Source of the DNA: Acanthaster planci
Lineage: Eukaryota > Echinodermata > Asteroidea > Valvatida > Acanthasteridae
Direction of reading: 5' to 3'
Length of the DNA: 64,000 nt
Assembly (NCBI RefSeq): GCF_001949145.1
Contig: NW_019091476.1
Location: forward strand, 632,828-696,827
The position numbers were made by a program, and so were the translations under genes. Of this stretch, positions 1-14,400 are shown piece by piece (positions within the stretch are counted from its first letter, which is position 1; each line of letters opens with the position of its first letter). The notes beneath the pieces are model-generated. The model ran no database searches, was not told where the DNA came from, and was given only the letters and a program-made list of their open reading frames with translations.

Positions 1-799
1 CTGAAGCCAAAGCAACGGGAATCACTGACTTAGCCTGTAGAGTAGACTGTGGACTTCCTTTGATTTGAATGTTCATGCCCAGTGAGAAAAAAGCATAGTA
101 ACTGACTTCTGATTTCTTTCAAAGAAACATTAATATACTTTCAGTAATTTAAAACGCACTAGAATGTGTGCCCCCATCATCCCGGACTAGGCCTACCTCA
201 GAGGCAACATGTTCATAGAAATTAACTTTTTGAAAGCCAAGCACTATTTATTTCATGCAATAGTTTCAAAAGTTCGTTGTTTTAACTAAACGGTTTAATT
301 GAGGCTGTCAATGACAGTACCTAGAAAACTGACATCCCATTTCAGCCCATTTTCTTGAAAAGATTCAAAGATGTGGAAGGAATAAAGACCCAACTATTCA
401 TGACAGGTGGCTCAGACATTACAAAATTTGGTAAACACTATATGATTGTAACAAAATAACATTTGAGAAATGCAGACCTACCTGTCACTTTTTCACACAG
501 GTTACAATTGACAGTGAAACTCATGTTTTCTGATAAAGCTGATGGTCACTGCGGCAGTCAAGCATCAGTGCCATCAGCAAATTACATTATTCACTTGTTG
601 ATCAGATTATATATGGTACATAATAAGGAGGTCAAGCCTAACTATACATATATCTGATCGCCACAAAGAGGTTTTAAAAGACATGCCTCACTTTTGTTTC
701 AGATGGAATCGTTTAAATGGAAGGTTTAAAGGAATGTTTATTTCAACACAAGCTTACGTGGGTAGACGAATAGACTGTCCCCCCATTTCCAACTGCATG
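1..799. other. no gene seen, window edge
   Basis: Only short open frames without recognisable similarity are present. The last part may include the 5' region of the retrotransposon relic that becomes recognisable at about 800, but I cannot place its upstream end. Confidence 0.5.
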
Positions 800-3353
800 G
801 GATTTCAACGCTTATGGAAAACCTCATACAGTGGAGTACAGCTATCACCGCTGCAAACGATTAACATGCCGCTGGGACTCATCTACCAACCCAGACCTGG
901 CCAGGTGGCAGAGCGATTCTGCTGACATCCATGAAAGATTTGTGTTGGTGCGCTTTCCACACAGCCACCACAGACTGATCATAATCAGGGGCACACACCT
1001 TGTGTCCCCAACACGCACACGTCAAGCTAAAAGGTGGAACTTCCGTAAGGCTGATTAGAACAACTACAGGGAACAGACAGATTCCTTAGCAACCAATCTT
1101 CCCTGCCCGTGGTCTAGTGACGTTAATGAAGCATACACTGCTTTCCTCCATGCAGTCAGTGCAGCATCAAAAGCATCCATCCTACGCGGATGCCGGAAAA
1201 AGTACATCCCTGGCTGGTACAAAAAGAGTGTGATAGGCCCCACCAGGCATTTCAGAACACACTAAAAGCGGGAGACGCCGCAGAGGCTACAACTGACGGA
1301 AGCTACACCTTGAAGCTATTCGTAAAGCACGCTTGAGGGAAGCTGTTGAGAGCATCGACTTCACACACTCAAGCTGGAAAGCTTGGCAAATGATCAACAG
1401 GCTTACTGGAAGGAAGACCAAGAGAAAACCTTGCCCAGTCACGCCAGGTGCGATAGCATACACCCTCATCAGCAACGGGCGATATTCCTCCCCTGACAAG
1501 GACTTTTCCAGTGACGTCAACAATAAGCTGAAGGAAGCGAGGAACATCTCATCAGCTGATCGCTGCCTTACGACTGCTCTCACACCTTTCGAAATGAAGC
1601 AAGCCCTAGGCACGCTCAAGTCCGGGAAAGACCCTGGTCCTGATAGCATCCACCCAGAACAATTATCCCATGCTGGCCTCCGCCTCCTTGACTGGCTCAG
1701 ACATTTTATGTCACAATGTCTTTCCGCGGCCAAAGTTCCGTCTCCAGTGGAAAAGAGCAAACGTCGTGGCCATCCTCAAGCCCCAAAATCCAAGCAATCA
1801 CCCCAAGAGCTACCGTCCCATCTCACATTTGTCCGTGCCCCAGAAACTGTTTGAACGGCTGATCCTCAATCGTATTGAACCCGTCCTCGAGCACTTTCTG
1901 TCGAATGAACAAGCAGGTTTCAGGAAAGGGCGCAGCACTGAGGACCAAGTACTTGCAGCAGTCGACCAAATCGAAGCTGCCTTCGAAGACAAGAAGAAAT
2001 GCGGGGCCGTTTTCATCAACCTCTCCTCTGCCTACGACACAGTCCGGCACCCTGGCCTTATCCTCAAACTCCACCTAGCCCTACAAAACAGACAGATGGT
2101 CCATGTCATCACAGAAATAATCTCAGACCGATGCTTCAAAGTACTAATTGATGAAAGGGCAAGCAGAACCAGAACCCTTAAGAATGGCGTTCCCCAAGGC
2201 TCGGTTCTCGCGCCCGCACTCTTCAATCTTTTTATAGCAGACATGCCCCATACCCAAAGCTCCAAATACGCCTACGCAGATGACCTACCCATCCTCTTCA
2301 CCTCAAACTCCCTCAAGGAAGCTGAGAGCGTCCTTAGCCAAGACATGCAGATTTTACAGGCATACCGTACCACCGATGGCGTCTGAAATTCAATGCACAG
2401 AAGACCACCTGCTCTGTGTTCCATCTGAATAATAAGGAGGCGGACCATCAGCTTATAGTCAAGCTCCATGAAGCCTACCTTCCATTCTTATACCTTAGAG
2501 TGAAATTTAGACCGTTTGCTCACCTTCCGCCACCATACGCAGAATGTTGCTGGTAAAGTGTCTGCAAGAGTATGCCTCTTACGTAATCTGTGCGGCCGCG
2601 TCTAGTCTGGGGAGCTGATTTCACTACCCTCCGCTCCTCCACGCTTGCCCTTGCCTATGCTCCGGCCAAATACTGCGTCTCCGTCTGGGGGCACAGCTAC
2701 CATACAAAGAGAGTAGACGCCCAACTCAACTCTGCCCTCCGAACAGGCTGCCTGAAACCCACTCCTATTCATCAGCATCCTGTACTAGCAGGCATCGCAC
2801 CTCACCACCGCAGAAGAGAAGCTGCCACAAGACAGGCAACCTTTAAAGTTGCCATGGAAGAATCACATCCCCTCCACGTCAAGGTCCCTGCTGCCCTCCC
2901 TAGGCAGCGCCTTAAAAGTAGAAAACCCTTCACCATGTCTGCTCAAACCTTCACCACAGAGACTGAGAACCTCAGCAGGAAAACTTGGCTCTCTAACAAG
3001 TGGGAGGAGAAACAGTCTTTAGGCAGACTCACCAACATGCTGCCTCTGTCATCCCACCCTCTTGGCTGTGACCTTCCGCGTAAAGAATGGTGCCGCCTGA
3101 ATCGACTCCGTACTGGCGTTGGGCGCTTCTGAGCCTGTATGCATCTATGGAACTTTTCAGACACAGACAGATGCGACTGTGATGAGGTGCAGACGGCCGA
3201 CCATCTGGTCGAACAATGCAATATCCATCGCCTGGAAGGCAGGTGGACCGCTCTCCGCAGCCTAACACCTGACGCCAGGGCTTGGTTGAGAGATGTGGAT
3301 TTCCCCTCATAGGACAGATCGATCAGATACGACCACAAGCAAGAAGAAGAAGA
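800..3353 (+). mobile_element. degenerate non-LTR retrotransposon (jockey/CR1-like), endonuclease-RT ORF2 remains
   Basis: A broken ORF2-type polyprotein can be followed across frames. The piece begins with an endonuclease motif GDFNA at about 802, followed by a region that seems to lack about 20 residues, then RWNFRKAD, ending at an in-frame TAG at 1056 where related elements usually have Trp. The link to the reverse transcriptase follows in a shifted frame (YIPGW at about 1206). RT motifs are SGKDPGPDSIHPEQL (about 1621), then after a frameshift near 1730 GFRKGRSTEDQ (about 1917), NGVPQGSVLAP (about 2183) and YADDL (about 2273), the catalytic polymerase motif. Another frameshift lies near 2380. 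The thumb/C-terminal region continues at about 2590-3132 and, after a further stop, ends with a CxC...H...C knuckle at about 3174-3220 and a TAG at 3310. A short AAG-repeat tail follows (about 3340-3353). At least three frame breaks plus stops mean it is not functional. The exact clade is not assigned. Confidence 0.85.
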
Positions 3354-6300
3354 TGTCATGACTGAATGCTGAGCTGAAATTCCAGCCTGATACCACAGGA
3401 GTTTTTACCACATTTTATCCATTACATCTGACCTGCAACAACACATAATTGCTAAGTTCTGCAAAGTATTCCAACTATTCGCAGATCTTTCTGAACAGAT
3501 TAACCATCATAATATTTTGTCAGGCTCTGAATCCATTTACCTACGTTTTGATCTTTGAAAATTAACTGCAAGTTGTCCATCTAAGAGGCAGTATTATGCC
3601 AGGTGGATGAAGTGCCACCCACTGTATTGGAAGTGCACGGAAAGCGGGTTATCACATTTTCTTGAATGAGTGGAGTCATAGTGAAATTCCGCTGTCAAGA
3701 AGGGCCATCTTGATATGAGTTATCGCCAACTGAACATAGTCACTTGACTCCGGGTTCATAAGGACCATGAAAAAAATGAAGGAATGCTGAAAACAGCTCT
3801 AAAACAGCGCCCACACGTGGACCACCTATGAACTTTTGTGGCCTAGGTATGTCCCGTGCTACCAAAGGGAACGTATAACACCTCCAGTTGCGATATCCTC
3901 AGTACACGTCCAGGAGTGTTGGCTACTGCAGCGATAGCAGTTTCTCCATTGTCTCGCATTGTCTTTGGCCGGACGAAAATAAACCGCGAAATTTCGGTTA
4001 CAAGAAGGGCCAGCAACGCAAAACCACTCCCCCTCCACCCCCTCGATCCGTGAGCTGTTCCTGCTGCTTTGCTTAATGCCTAAATGCCTTGCGGTAGAAA
4101 CCAGCCGATCGAGCGAGCGAATAGACACGTGCCTCTTTCCAAAGGGAGAGGCTTATAAGGGCCACTTACCCCCCCCCCCAAAAAAAAAAAAATCGAGTTA
4201 CTATCTCGCTGCGGCGAGATAGTAACTGACATTACAGAATTTTCACGATGTCATCTAGATATCTTGTTGGTCTCATCATTTGTACAACATAACATCTCTG
4301 GAGTGTATGCATGTTAAATTAAATCAAAGTCAAATAGAGAGGAAACTTATTATGTTGATTTTTGTCATTTCCATAACTTCTGGGATGATAAAGTCAATAA
4401 TTTCTGTCTAACAAGTGGCTTTTATCTGCTTTTGTGAAATTATGGAAAATAAATCTCCTGTAAAATATTAACTATCTTTAATGAGCCACAAGAGGGTGCC
4501 CTCTCATGTTGTGTCGTTTGCAGTCCTTGTATAGTGCTCAGTATACTGCGGTTAATATTATGTAGTTTGTAATCTTTATGCTTTTGAGTTGTTATCCGTA
4601 TCATTCCACTGGAGACTTTGAGACCTTAGTGGGAGAAGACATACTGTTCCCTTTTCAGGGTACATTCGACCAAAATATGGTTGTATTTCTGCGCGCAAGC
4701 CTTCATTAATATTTGTGATCCCACGGGATTTTTACAATGAGACGGGCCATAATCAGGAGGCATCATAGAAATAATTCTATCAGTCCCGAATTTTGGACTG
4801 ATAGTTTCCAGTTCGGGGTATTTCTTACACTAAAAGCCCCAAATTGCGGACCGATTTCGAATACTGAGCGGGCGGCTACATTCAGAAATGAGCGCTTAGT
4901 TTTACTGCTATTTTGGGGGTATCTTCGTTCAAAGGCAAATTAAAAAGTATTTTCGTAGCTCACCCCATGAAATTAAAAAGAAAAGTGATCTTCTGGCCAT
5001 AATCTTGAATTTCCGGCGAAAAAAAAGAGGCCAACCTCTTCCCAAGAGTCAACAGGCGGCGCTATTTCGGTCCGAATTTGCACTGTTTTCTATGGGTGCA
5101 CCCTCGTATTTGGGACAGAAATATGCCCGCCAAGCTCATTAATAAAAGTTATAGACTCAAAATATTCTATATTAGAGGTTCCTGAGAGCCATGGAACTGA
5201 GAAATTGAAGAAATATGAGACTGGACCTCTGGGCAGGACTCAAGGCTTCCAATTCTGAGCAATTTGGATGCAATCGGGTTTGAACTTAGTGGCACTATTT
5301 GAGCCATTTTGCCGAGGGATAGTTTTTCAAAATGGCTACTTTTCTGGACAGGGACACTTTCTGCATTTTAGAGGTGGTCTGCTTCTGGTGAAAATTTCTC
5401 AAAAATTCATTGGTCAACCCCCCAAAAATTAAAAGGAAAATGAAAGAGGACTTTTTAAAAAAATATTTGTGAAGTATGGGGATTTGTCACTACTGTCTAT
5501 GGGAATTTATTTTTAGTGGTGCACCCGTATATTGGTGTAGTGCAACATTCAAGGTATTGCGCGTGCTCAGAACTGTATGCACGCAGGCTCAGAATAACAC
5601 GCGCATGCTCAGATCTGGTAAAAAGGACCGGTATGTTTGTCGCCACCAAGTGTTTCAAAGTCTCCCATTCTGCTTGCCATGGAGGTCCAGGTCACGTGAC
5701 TTTGTATGTAAACCAGTGAACGTGCTAGTTCATTCAATTCAACAGTTACAGTTAAGACCTTTTTTAGCCTTTAATTACATGTAGTTTGATACATATGACG
5801 TGTTCGTCATGAATAATGCAATATATGGAATAACATTTACCGTACCAAACATGCCTATTTTCCACAGGTGCCAACTGTTTTAAACCTATATCGTTCATTA
5901 TGTACCGAACTTATGTCTGTATGTACCCCACATGCGCCCACGATTTTATACTTCATACTGTTATCCTTTTTTAGAAAAACGTTTTTGAAAATGTTGGCGC
6001 ATGTTTTGGGGTACTAACTAGCACTAATTGGGTACATTGGGAGAAGAAAAGACACAAGTATGAATTAAACCATGAGCACATTGTGGGAGTATTGGCGGGC
6101 TCAGGTTGGGTACGGTTATATTCTACGTTCTATTTATTCATCACCATCCCAGGCTGGCACCCACAGCATCTCCCGTTCTGCTTCTTGTCACACTTGTCAA
6201 GACTTAGACTTATTATCAATCATCATATGTGGGGGCTTTCTCAAGCGTTCAGTTATAAATTAATACATCACAAGGAACTTTTATGCCACAAAAAGGGAAA

Positions 6301-8438
6301 GAGAAAATAGTCTGCAAACTGTAAATATGCAAAGGCTGGGATCTTTAAAACTTGTAGAATTACCTCCAACGTACTTTACCCGTAAAATGATGGGACAAAC
6401 CCAGAATCTTTTGCCGGGAGGGGGACGAAAAATATTTTCATTCATTTTTTCCACATGTTCAACCCAATGTTTTATGTGTATATGAAATAATACTCTGGTA
6501 CAGATTTTGCTTAATCTATCCTCCCATGAGAATCGGTCAATGAAACAGGCAATTCTTTGAAAATGATTATTGTGTTCAGTATCATTACATAGCTCCTGCT
6601 GGAGCACGGATCATGGAGTGGAAGGCACGCAGACAATACATGCTGCAAGGGCGCCCTCTTTGGTGAGTCGCTGTACAGTCCTGAGACATTGTATCGCTTA
6701 CTACGTCTTGCTACCAAGGCGTGTGATGGCATTTACGCAGTTATCGTGATGGGGCATTGGGTCTCTGACGATCACCAACTCATCACATACATGTACATGC
6801 CGCGGATCCAGCCCGCACACTTTTTGGTGGAAGACCCGTACTGGGGTATACCGTATGTCGTGTTGTTTCCTCCCTGCACATGCAGTTTTGTGACCCATTT
6901 GCGCCCAATCAGCTGGTAAGATCAAGACTGAGCAGAATGAATGAATGAATGAAATTCAATTTGGAATACAAAATACTTATTTCATTTGTCATAAACACCG
7001 TGTTAGCCCCACTACTAGTGGGGTAGTAGTGTGGCACGGACTCTCACTCCCGATCCATCCTAAGCCACACATCCGTATACGCAATTTCGTGTCGGCGTAT
7101 TGAACATTCTGACGCACCCACTTATCATCATGGGCGCAATTTCTTTTGCACACGAACATGATTCTTGACCTTTCCTCTTTCTAAAAGCCATTTATTGAAT
7201 GATTTCACTCATGTTGTTAAGGTATTTTCCAGTCTTTTTGCCTTTTTCCATTCAATCTAACGGGCTCGCTCTCTCAGTCGCCATCTTTAAAATAAGGTGG
7301 AACAGCCGTTGAGACGATGAGGGGTCAAGTGACGTAATGCTCAACGACCTTATGTTGCCCAATGTTGGCGCTGATTTTTTCACACAATGACACAAAAATA
7401 CCGGTAGCAGAATCATGTCGCAGTCGGCTATATTGCAATGTACAGTCCACATGCTCAAAACTTAGATGTACATGTAGCTGGGAATTAATTTAAAGGCTCG
7501 TGCTGCTGTCACACAGGCTGACTTACATGTACGTGTGTTTGTCATCTTCATGCATACGCTTTGTAAAAATAGTTATTCTTTGCACTAGATCGTTTCTCAA
7601 AGATACTGTGAGAAATCTTCCACTAGTGGAACATTTTGTTGTGCGGTACATGTAGGTCCGGACCTCCTCCAAAATATGCCGAGGATTGGTGCATGAGTTG
7701 GCTTGCATATGAGTTGACCAGCATTCACCTTAATAACGTCCACGACCATATACATGTACATGTAGTTGCCAGGTCCCTTATTTTGGCACTTACTGTGAAA
7801 ACCAATCAGACTCTTGGCAAAAATAGGGACCTGACGACTTTACCCTCACAGACATTTATAGTAGTTACATGTACCTGTAATTTTATCTAGTGGCTATCAC
7901 CGAAGCTGTTTGAGTTCTGTACATGTACATTGTAGTTACAGCAAAGCATGGCCAGTCTGTATGAGGTTTCGGACTCTCCTCGGCCATAATGGTGCTTTGG
8001 TACATGTACCGTAGCTCATCTTTAGAATATGCCCAGCATGCACTTAAGCCAGGCTTCAAACCACACAAGATCTTCTCTTTTTTTCGATTGTTTTCCTGCC
8101 CTTTCTGTATATTTTGATCGTTGGGTTGGTCAAACAATTGAATCTGTCAGTAGTTAGTATTTTAGTTGAATCTTCTTTCTCACATTTCTAAAATTTGTAG
8201 GTGAAAATCAAAGTGCATCAAGAACAAAAAAGGAGCGGCAGGGAACTTATTCCTGCCTCCCAACGGAGCCATTCCTGCTGCATTACTGTGTGAAATCGCC
8301 TTGCGGCTTGACTTTTGATGCTGTGTGTGTAGGTGGAGACCACTTCGTCTCTGTTGTTTGTTGCTTAGTTTTGAAGTACTTGAAGAGCAGGTGCACCTTA
8401 TCAACACCGCAGTGTTAAAGCCACAGGAACATTTCAGT
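3354..8438. other. intergenic, no gene seen
   Basis: Five kilobases of AT-rich DNA with no ORF that resembles a protein. It contains a C10/A13 homopolymer junction next to a perfect hairpin (4171-4226), a GAAT tetranucleotide run (about 6934-6953), and the first scattered ATGTACATGTAC palindromes (from about 6.8 kb). The last few hundred bases should contain the TMEM165 promoter and 5' UTR, but I see no TATA box that would fix a start site. Confidence 0.5.
4197..4226. repeat. perfect 13-bp stem hairpin
   Basis: The arm gttactatctcgc (4197-4209) is followed by the loop tgcg and its exact reverse complement (4214-4226). A run of C followed by a run of A lies immediately upstream (4169-4192). 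No T-run follows, so it is not a bacterial-style terminator, and this is an animal genome in any case. It is probably the end or core of a small repeat. Confidence 0.8.
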
Positions 8439-11400
8439 ATGCTGGCCAAAGCACACTGCTTGTGTCGGAGAACCGGTGGCACCCTCGCACTGTTGGTACT
8501 CATTCTCTTCTCCTGTGCACCAGTGGGCAAGGTCCGGGGGGAAGTGGAGCCGAGGGAAGCGTCCAACGCCCACAAGCTGGCCCGACAGAATGAGGAGCAG
8601 AAGGTTGAGAAGGTGCAAGAGGTCGCTGGGAATGCTGCAAAGGACGATGGACAAGTGAGTATCGTGGTCGGAGACACACATTCAAACTCTGCTATGCATC
8701 AGAACTGGGTGCCCATGGGCCTGATGTTACGGGTTAGGTCCAAATTATGGGACTCGGCACCCATACACAGGGATGAGATCTCTCAGCTTTGTAGCTGATT
8801 TCAGCTTTTTTTGTTTTGTATTTCAGCTTTTTTTCCTCACTGGCTGAGAACAAAAGTATAGGAGATTTTCACAGTTTAGCTTTTTTATGCCTTTTTTCAG
8901 CTGTTTCCAGGTATTTTTATCATTGGACAATCTCACCCCTGCATACATAACCCACTTAAATTTCCAAACAAGGAAAAAGGAAAGGTTTCAAAACTTTTTT
9001 ATTGGGAAATATAAAAGTAAAAACTGAGTTGCGTGGAACTCTTGGACAAGATTTCTTTTGACAGTATGCTCAATGCTGCCTGTACAGTGTTTTGCATCAG
9101 ACAAAATACTGTTACCTTTGTATTTTGAAATGGAGTTTCTTTGACATAAACGTGAGTACTCATGTTTGACTTCAGTTCATGCAGGATACAGGTTCTTGTA
9201 CTGCACAGGTACAAATGCACAGCCCTACTGTGATTTGGCGTTGAATTATCAATGCTTGTGAGTTAGCCACCCCTCTTAGACAACTTGGAACACAAGCCTT
9301 ACATGTACATTGGGTGCACTGCAAGTACATGTACAGATATGCATGCTCAAAGCATTTGCTGCATGTACATATCCAGCCAGAGTTGTCTCAGACCCAAATG
9401 TACGAATACATATTGCAGGATCTGGTCATTCTTAAGCAAAAAGAGGTTTTTGAGAAAATGACTGGAAATAGTTGGTAGTACCATGACTTTTAATTTGACT
9501 TTCACTTTCTGTGTAAAACTTCCTTTGGTCTTGAGTTACGATTAGCAATGATGTTGGTAACAGCATAACCAAATCTGTGAAATTGGTCTTGGCTTATTAC
9601 ATATACTCTGTAGTGACATTTTGTCAGAAAGAAGGAAGCAGGTTCTGTACTTTAAAAAGCTTCCAGTAAATCCCTCATGAAGCACACCGATCAAAATCAG
9701 ATTTCTGTTCAAACCAAAAAGTACTTATGACTGAATGAAAATTATGCATGAAAAAATTCAGACCCCGTGTGCAAAAAAACCCCCAAAACAAAACACAAAT
9801 ATTGGAAATCCATAGTGTCCAGGCATGATCCCTCTCTCCTGTCTTTTTTTTTAAATAACTCAGGAAAATTTACCACGGGAAAAAGTACATGAGAACCAAG
9901 ATGCAGTCAACCTGCCAGATGCACATATGGCGATGGCTGTCCCTGCCAAGAAGGGCGTCAACCTTGGCTTTGTTCACGCCTTTGCAGCGTCACTGTCCGT
10001 CATCATAGTCAGTGAGCTGGGCGACAAGACGTTCTTCATCGCCGCCATCATGGCCATGAGGCACGCCCGCATCACGGTCTTTGTGGGAGCGCTGGGAGCT
10101 CTTGCTGTCATGACTGCTTTGTCAGGTGAGTCTAACAACACAAACTGTTACATGTGCCTTGATTTGACAGTGCAGTTTGTAGCTATACCATTTTTGTCCA
10201 CAGTTAGTGTACATGTACTTTGTACCTTTTTAGAAACTATAGACCTTCAAAGATGCTATCAAAACAGACTAAAGTAATTTTATGGGTGCAGAAATGTGAC
10301 ATGGTTCTCCAACTTTCAGAAGTTATAACAAGCAAACAATTGAGGACATCAAGCTGAAACTTGATTTCCCTCTGCATGGTACGTCAAGGTAACCGTAATT
10401 TTTTACAGGCAAAACTGAGTTGGGTCACACCAGAGGGCATTTGAATTGTCACGGAATGACCCATTGAGTGCCATTTCTGCAGCATGCTGTGGGGTACCAT
10501 GATTGTGTGACATTTCCTTGGGCTGGTCTATGCGAGAGCGCATCCAAATAAAACTGTTCAAAGTACACATAGAAAAATGTCAGTCAAGCGGTGGTTTGAA
10601 TGACTGATTCTTTCAGCTCTCCTCGGCTATGCCACCACCATCATTCCTCGTTGGTTCACCTACTATGCCTCCACCTTCCTCTTTGCGCTGTTCGGGCTAC
10701 GGATGCTGCGAGAGGGGTGGAATATGTCCGCTGATGAGGGGCAAGAGGAGTTGGAAGAGGTCCAAGCTGATCTGAAGAGACGAGACGAAGAGGTATGCCA
10801 CAAAGAAACCAGAAATGAGAGTTTTCATGACTGGAAGGTGTCCATAAAGTACACAGAGGGTGGTTTGTTGGCATGGCATGCATGGTTGTGGATATACCGG
10901 TACCTTGTGTAGGGGAATGTCTGATAGAGCCACACACATGTACTCAGGGTTCTCCCCATGTACAAACTTGCGTATCGGGCGCGATACGCAATTATTTCTG
11001 CCCAATACGCAAAAAACGGGCCGATAGCCATTTTTTCATCTCCGATATGCACAATATAATTATGATAGTGTGGCTCNNNNNNNNNNNNNNNNNNNNNNNN
11101 NNNNNNNNNNNNNNNNNNNNNNNNNNNNNNNNNNNNNNNNNNNNNNNNNNNNNNNNNNNNNNNNNNNNNNNNNNNNNNNNNNNNNNNNNNNNNNNNNNNN
11201 NNNNNNNNNNNNNNNNNNNNNNNNNNNNNNNNNNNNNNNNNNNNNNNNNNNNNNNNNNNNNNNNNNNNNNNNNNNNNNNNNNNNNNNNNNNNNNNNNNNN
11301 NNNNNNNNNNNNNNNNNNNNNNNNNNNNNNNNNNNNNNNNNNNNNNNNNNNNNNNNNNNNNNNNNNNNNNNNNNNNNNNNNNNNNNNNNNNNNNNNNNNN

Positions 11401-14400
11401 NNNNNNNNNNNNNNNNNNNNNNNNNNNNNNNNNNNNNNNNNNNNNNNNNNNNNNNNNNNNNNNNNNNNNNNNNNNNNNNNNNNNNNNNNNNNNNNNNNNN
11501 NNNNNNNNNNNNCTGGAAAATCTAGAGGAAAAAGCAGTTAATAGTCCTGCATTTTTCCTTGTACATGTACATACTATAGGTAGCCTACATAGTACATGCA
11601 TTGTGCACCACGCGTCGGCGGCCACACTGCACACCGTACATGCGCATCGGCACCGAATGTTCCTTGTGGCTGGTGTCGCATCAAATCTGAACTTCCGTCA
11701 TGGGAAGTGCCCATGTGCACCGTGCCGTGTGCTCAATACGTTAGTGGGGCTGACATGGCTGAATTTATGACGGTTGAAATGTTATACTACACCATTCGCT
11801 GAACTTACATCGACCCCACACACATTTTTTTTTATGGCAGCAGCTGTAGCCCTGAGTAACAGTATTAATGGCATCTACGACGGGGATGATATTTCCACGC
11901 CATGGCTTTGACAAATGTTGGTAAACCAAAATGGAAATCCCCCGCAGTTCTGAAAAATCCTGGGGAGAACCCTGGGACTACATATAGTAAATGTACGGTA
12001 TGCAGTGCACTAATTTGCTTTTACAAATTGTCATGAAATGGTACTTACCAGGACCAAGTACCGGTAGGTGTCAAAAACCCTTTTTCCCCCGACCATTTGC
12101 ATCTTAATTCAACACGACTCGTCTGCTTTGCCCTGCGTGCAAAGGGAAGGCATGGCGTAAAATGTTTTGTGCATACACGTATGTACTTTATGGACGGCCC
12201 CAGGTTGTGGCACCATTTTTGTGTTGGAAGGGAAGAAATAGTTCTGTGTATGAAACTGATTGGATGCTTTGGTCCCAACTTCATTGAGCTACGTGTACAT
12301 GTAGCGCTACTCTGAAACTAGTGGTGAGATTTCTTGATAAATGTACATGTAAGCTTAGCACTGGTCACAGGCAAGGTAAATTTCGGCAGGTGCATGATGT
12401 ACATGAATTAGCTTGCTAAATAAAACTGTCGCCGTGCTAAAATGCGATATCTTGAATAAGAAAGTTTCTCAGTGAAGTTGGTCTCTGTTTGAAAGTATCT
12501 TTACTTTAATGGAAGGTATACATTCATACAGATTGTAAATTATCTTAAACCATAACCTAAATGTCACACATACATGTAAGCACAGATTCTAATTTGTGCA
12601 GAAAGTCAGTGTGCAATTTTGGAATGGAACTGAACAAGAATATTATCTTTTTGACCTTGGAGAAAACTGTCACCTTTGTGTGTTCTTTCAGAGATAAATT
12701 GTCATCTTATCCAAATGCTGAATGCATTGTTAAGCAGGGACATTTTGAGCAGATCTGCCATGGGGTCAACTTTCCACAGTTTAGGGCATGGACGAGGGTT
12801 AGGGAAATGCACCCGCAGAAGTGAATTCCGTGTGTTGAGTTTTCACAGCAGCTTCTGTGCATGTCCGCACGTTTCTTGCAGAAACCACAGAATGGTAATG
12901 TTGTTTCAAATGGCATAAGCCCAGAGTCACATGTGAGTAGCTTTATACACTTCCAACACCAGACTTCGTGCCATACCATTCCATTTCTGCAAGAAACTTC
13001 ATGAGAACATTTCAGGTGAAGACAAAAAGTGCCCACAAACATCTGCCAGGCACATGCCAGAGCATCCCTTTACCATGCATGACTCCCCCTTTTCAGCCAT
13101 GATTTTTATGTTGTCATTGAGGACCGTTTTCCAACTATACACACTCAAAGCAGTCACAAATTAACTACATGTACTGAAGAACAGTTTTTTTGGCGAAGCA
13201 CCAAGAAAGCAAAATTGAAATACATGTACGTGTATGAAGCAAAATTTCTCATCAGGATACAGCACTCGCACATTATCGTATATGATCATCTCTTTTGCTA
13301 GAAACTACATGAACACTGAGGGTTTTACCATTTGTTCCTTGAACATGTACATTACAGCATGGTGGCCAGTCGTTCACTTAATGTTTATTCATTCAGTTTG
13401 TCGTAAAGTAATCGGTTGTAAATTGGGGAATTATCTGAGCAGACTAACACATATAAGTGGGAAGCATCAAGCATTATGCAAACATTCCTCACATGTACGT
13501 TATCGCCAGATGTAAACACTCACAGTATGCCATTTTTTTGTAAAAAGAAATTGAAACATGTACATGTGCATATTTTGTGAGATTACATAATGATTTTACT
13601 GTATTCGTAAATTTTGCCTTGAATAAGTTGAATTACATGTAATCACTCGCTTCAGAGGCAGTCAAACCTACCAAGTCATGGCAACAGTCAACTGTTCTGC
13701 TACAAGCACATGAATGCTACCATTATCACAGTTACTAGTGAAAAGAGTTGGTTTACTTACAGAAACAATGAAACTGTACAGCTTCAATGGAGATTATATG
13801 TACATATAGTGTTAAGGCAGGGCTAGTTGTAAATCGTTACCTAATGTAGCTTGCCAAATGTACGATTTGAAATTAGCATATCTACATGTACATGTAGGAT
13901 GAAATCTACGGTATGCACATGTACATGTAGGTCTGAAAACCTGACCCAGTGAATGCATACTAGAGTGCATGAAACTGATGAATCACAAAGGGGAACCAGT
14001 CCAACTTAGTCCCCCATGTTATTTGCTGTTTTGCTTAGAAATTGGACCATTACCTGGAAATTCGTGGTTGGTACCTGTAGTCCTGATAACATCAGCAAGA
14101 AAATTGTTTGCTTGTCCTTTAATACGTCCTGCCTTGTAGAATGAATAGTTAAAGTGGTTGGTAAGTTTACCGTATATGTGTCAAGCAACTGGTACATGTA
14201 GAGTTGATAATTTTTTTTTTGTTATTTCCCTCTGCACTTCATTTTGTCACTGCTCCCCCCTTCCCCTTCCGGCCAAATCCCACAACCTGCCAACTTTCTC
14301 AGTTGGAAAGAGCCACTGCCGCTACGGTCACACAAGATCCCGAGTCGGGTGTCGTCCGAGGAGGAAGGCAGCGGAAGGTACTCGGGCTCTTCTCACCAAT

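Noticed and set aside
1287-1760. 157-codon - strand frame
   Set aside because: It is the complement of the reverse-transcriptase ORF and shows no protein motifs.
8180-8677. 165-codon and 88-codon frames on the - strand
   Set aside because: They are antisense to TMEM165 exon 1 and its 5' region; Ser/Thr/Cys-rich composition reflects the GC-rich exon.
10825-11634. Long open frames on both strands spanning the 11.1-11.5 kb region
   Set aside because: They exist only because the run of N is translated as X; the real sequence on either side shows no coding signal apart from TMEM165 exon 3.
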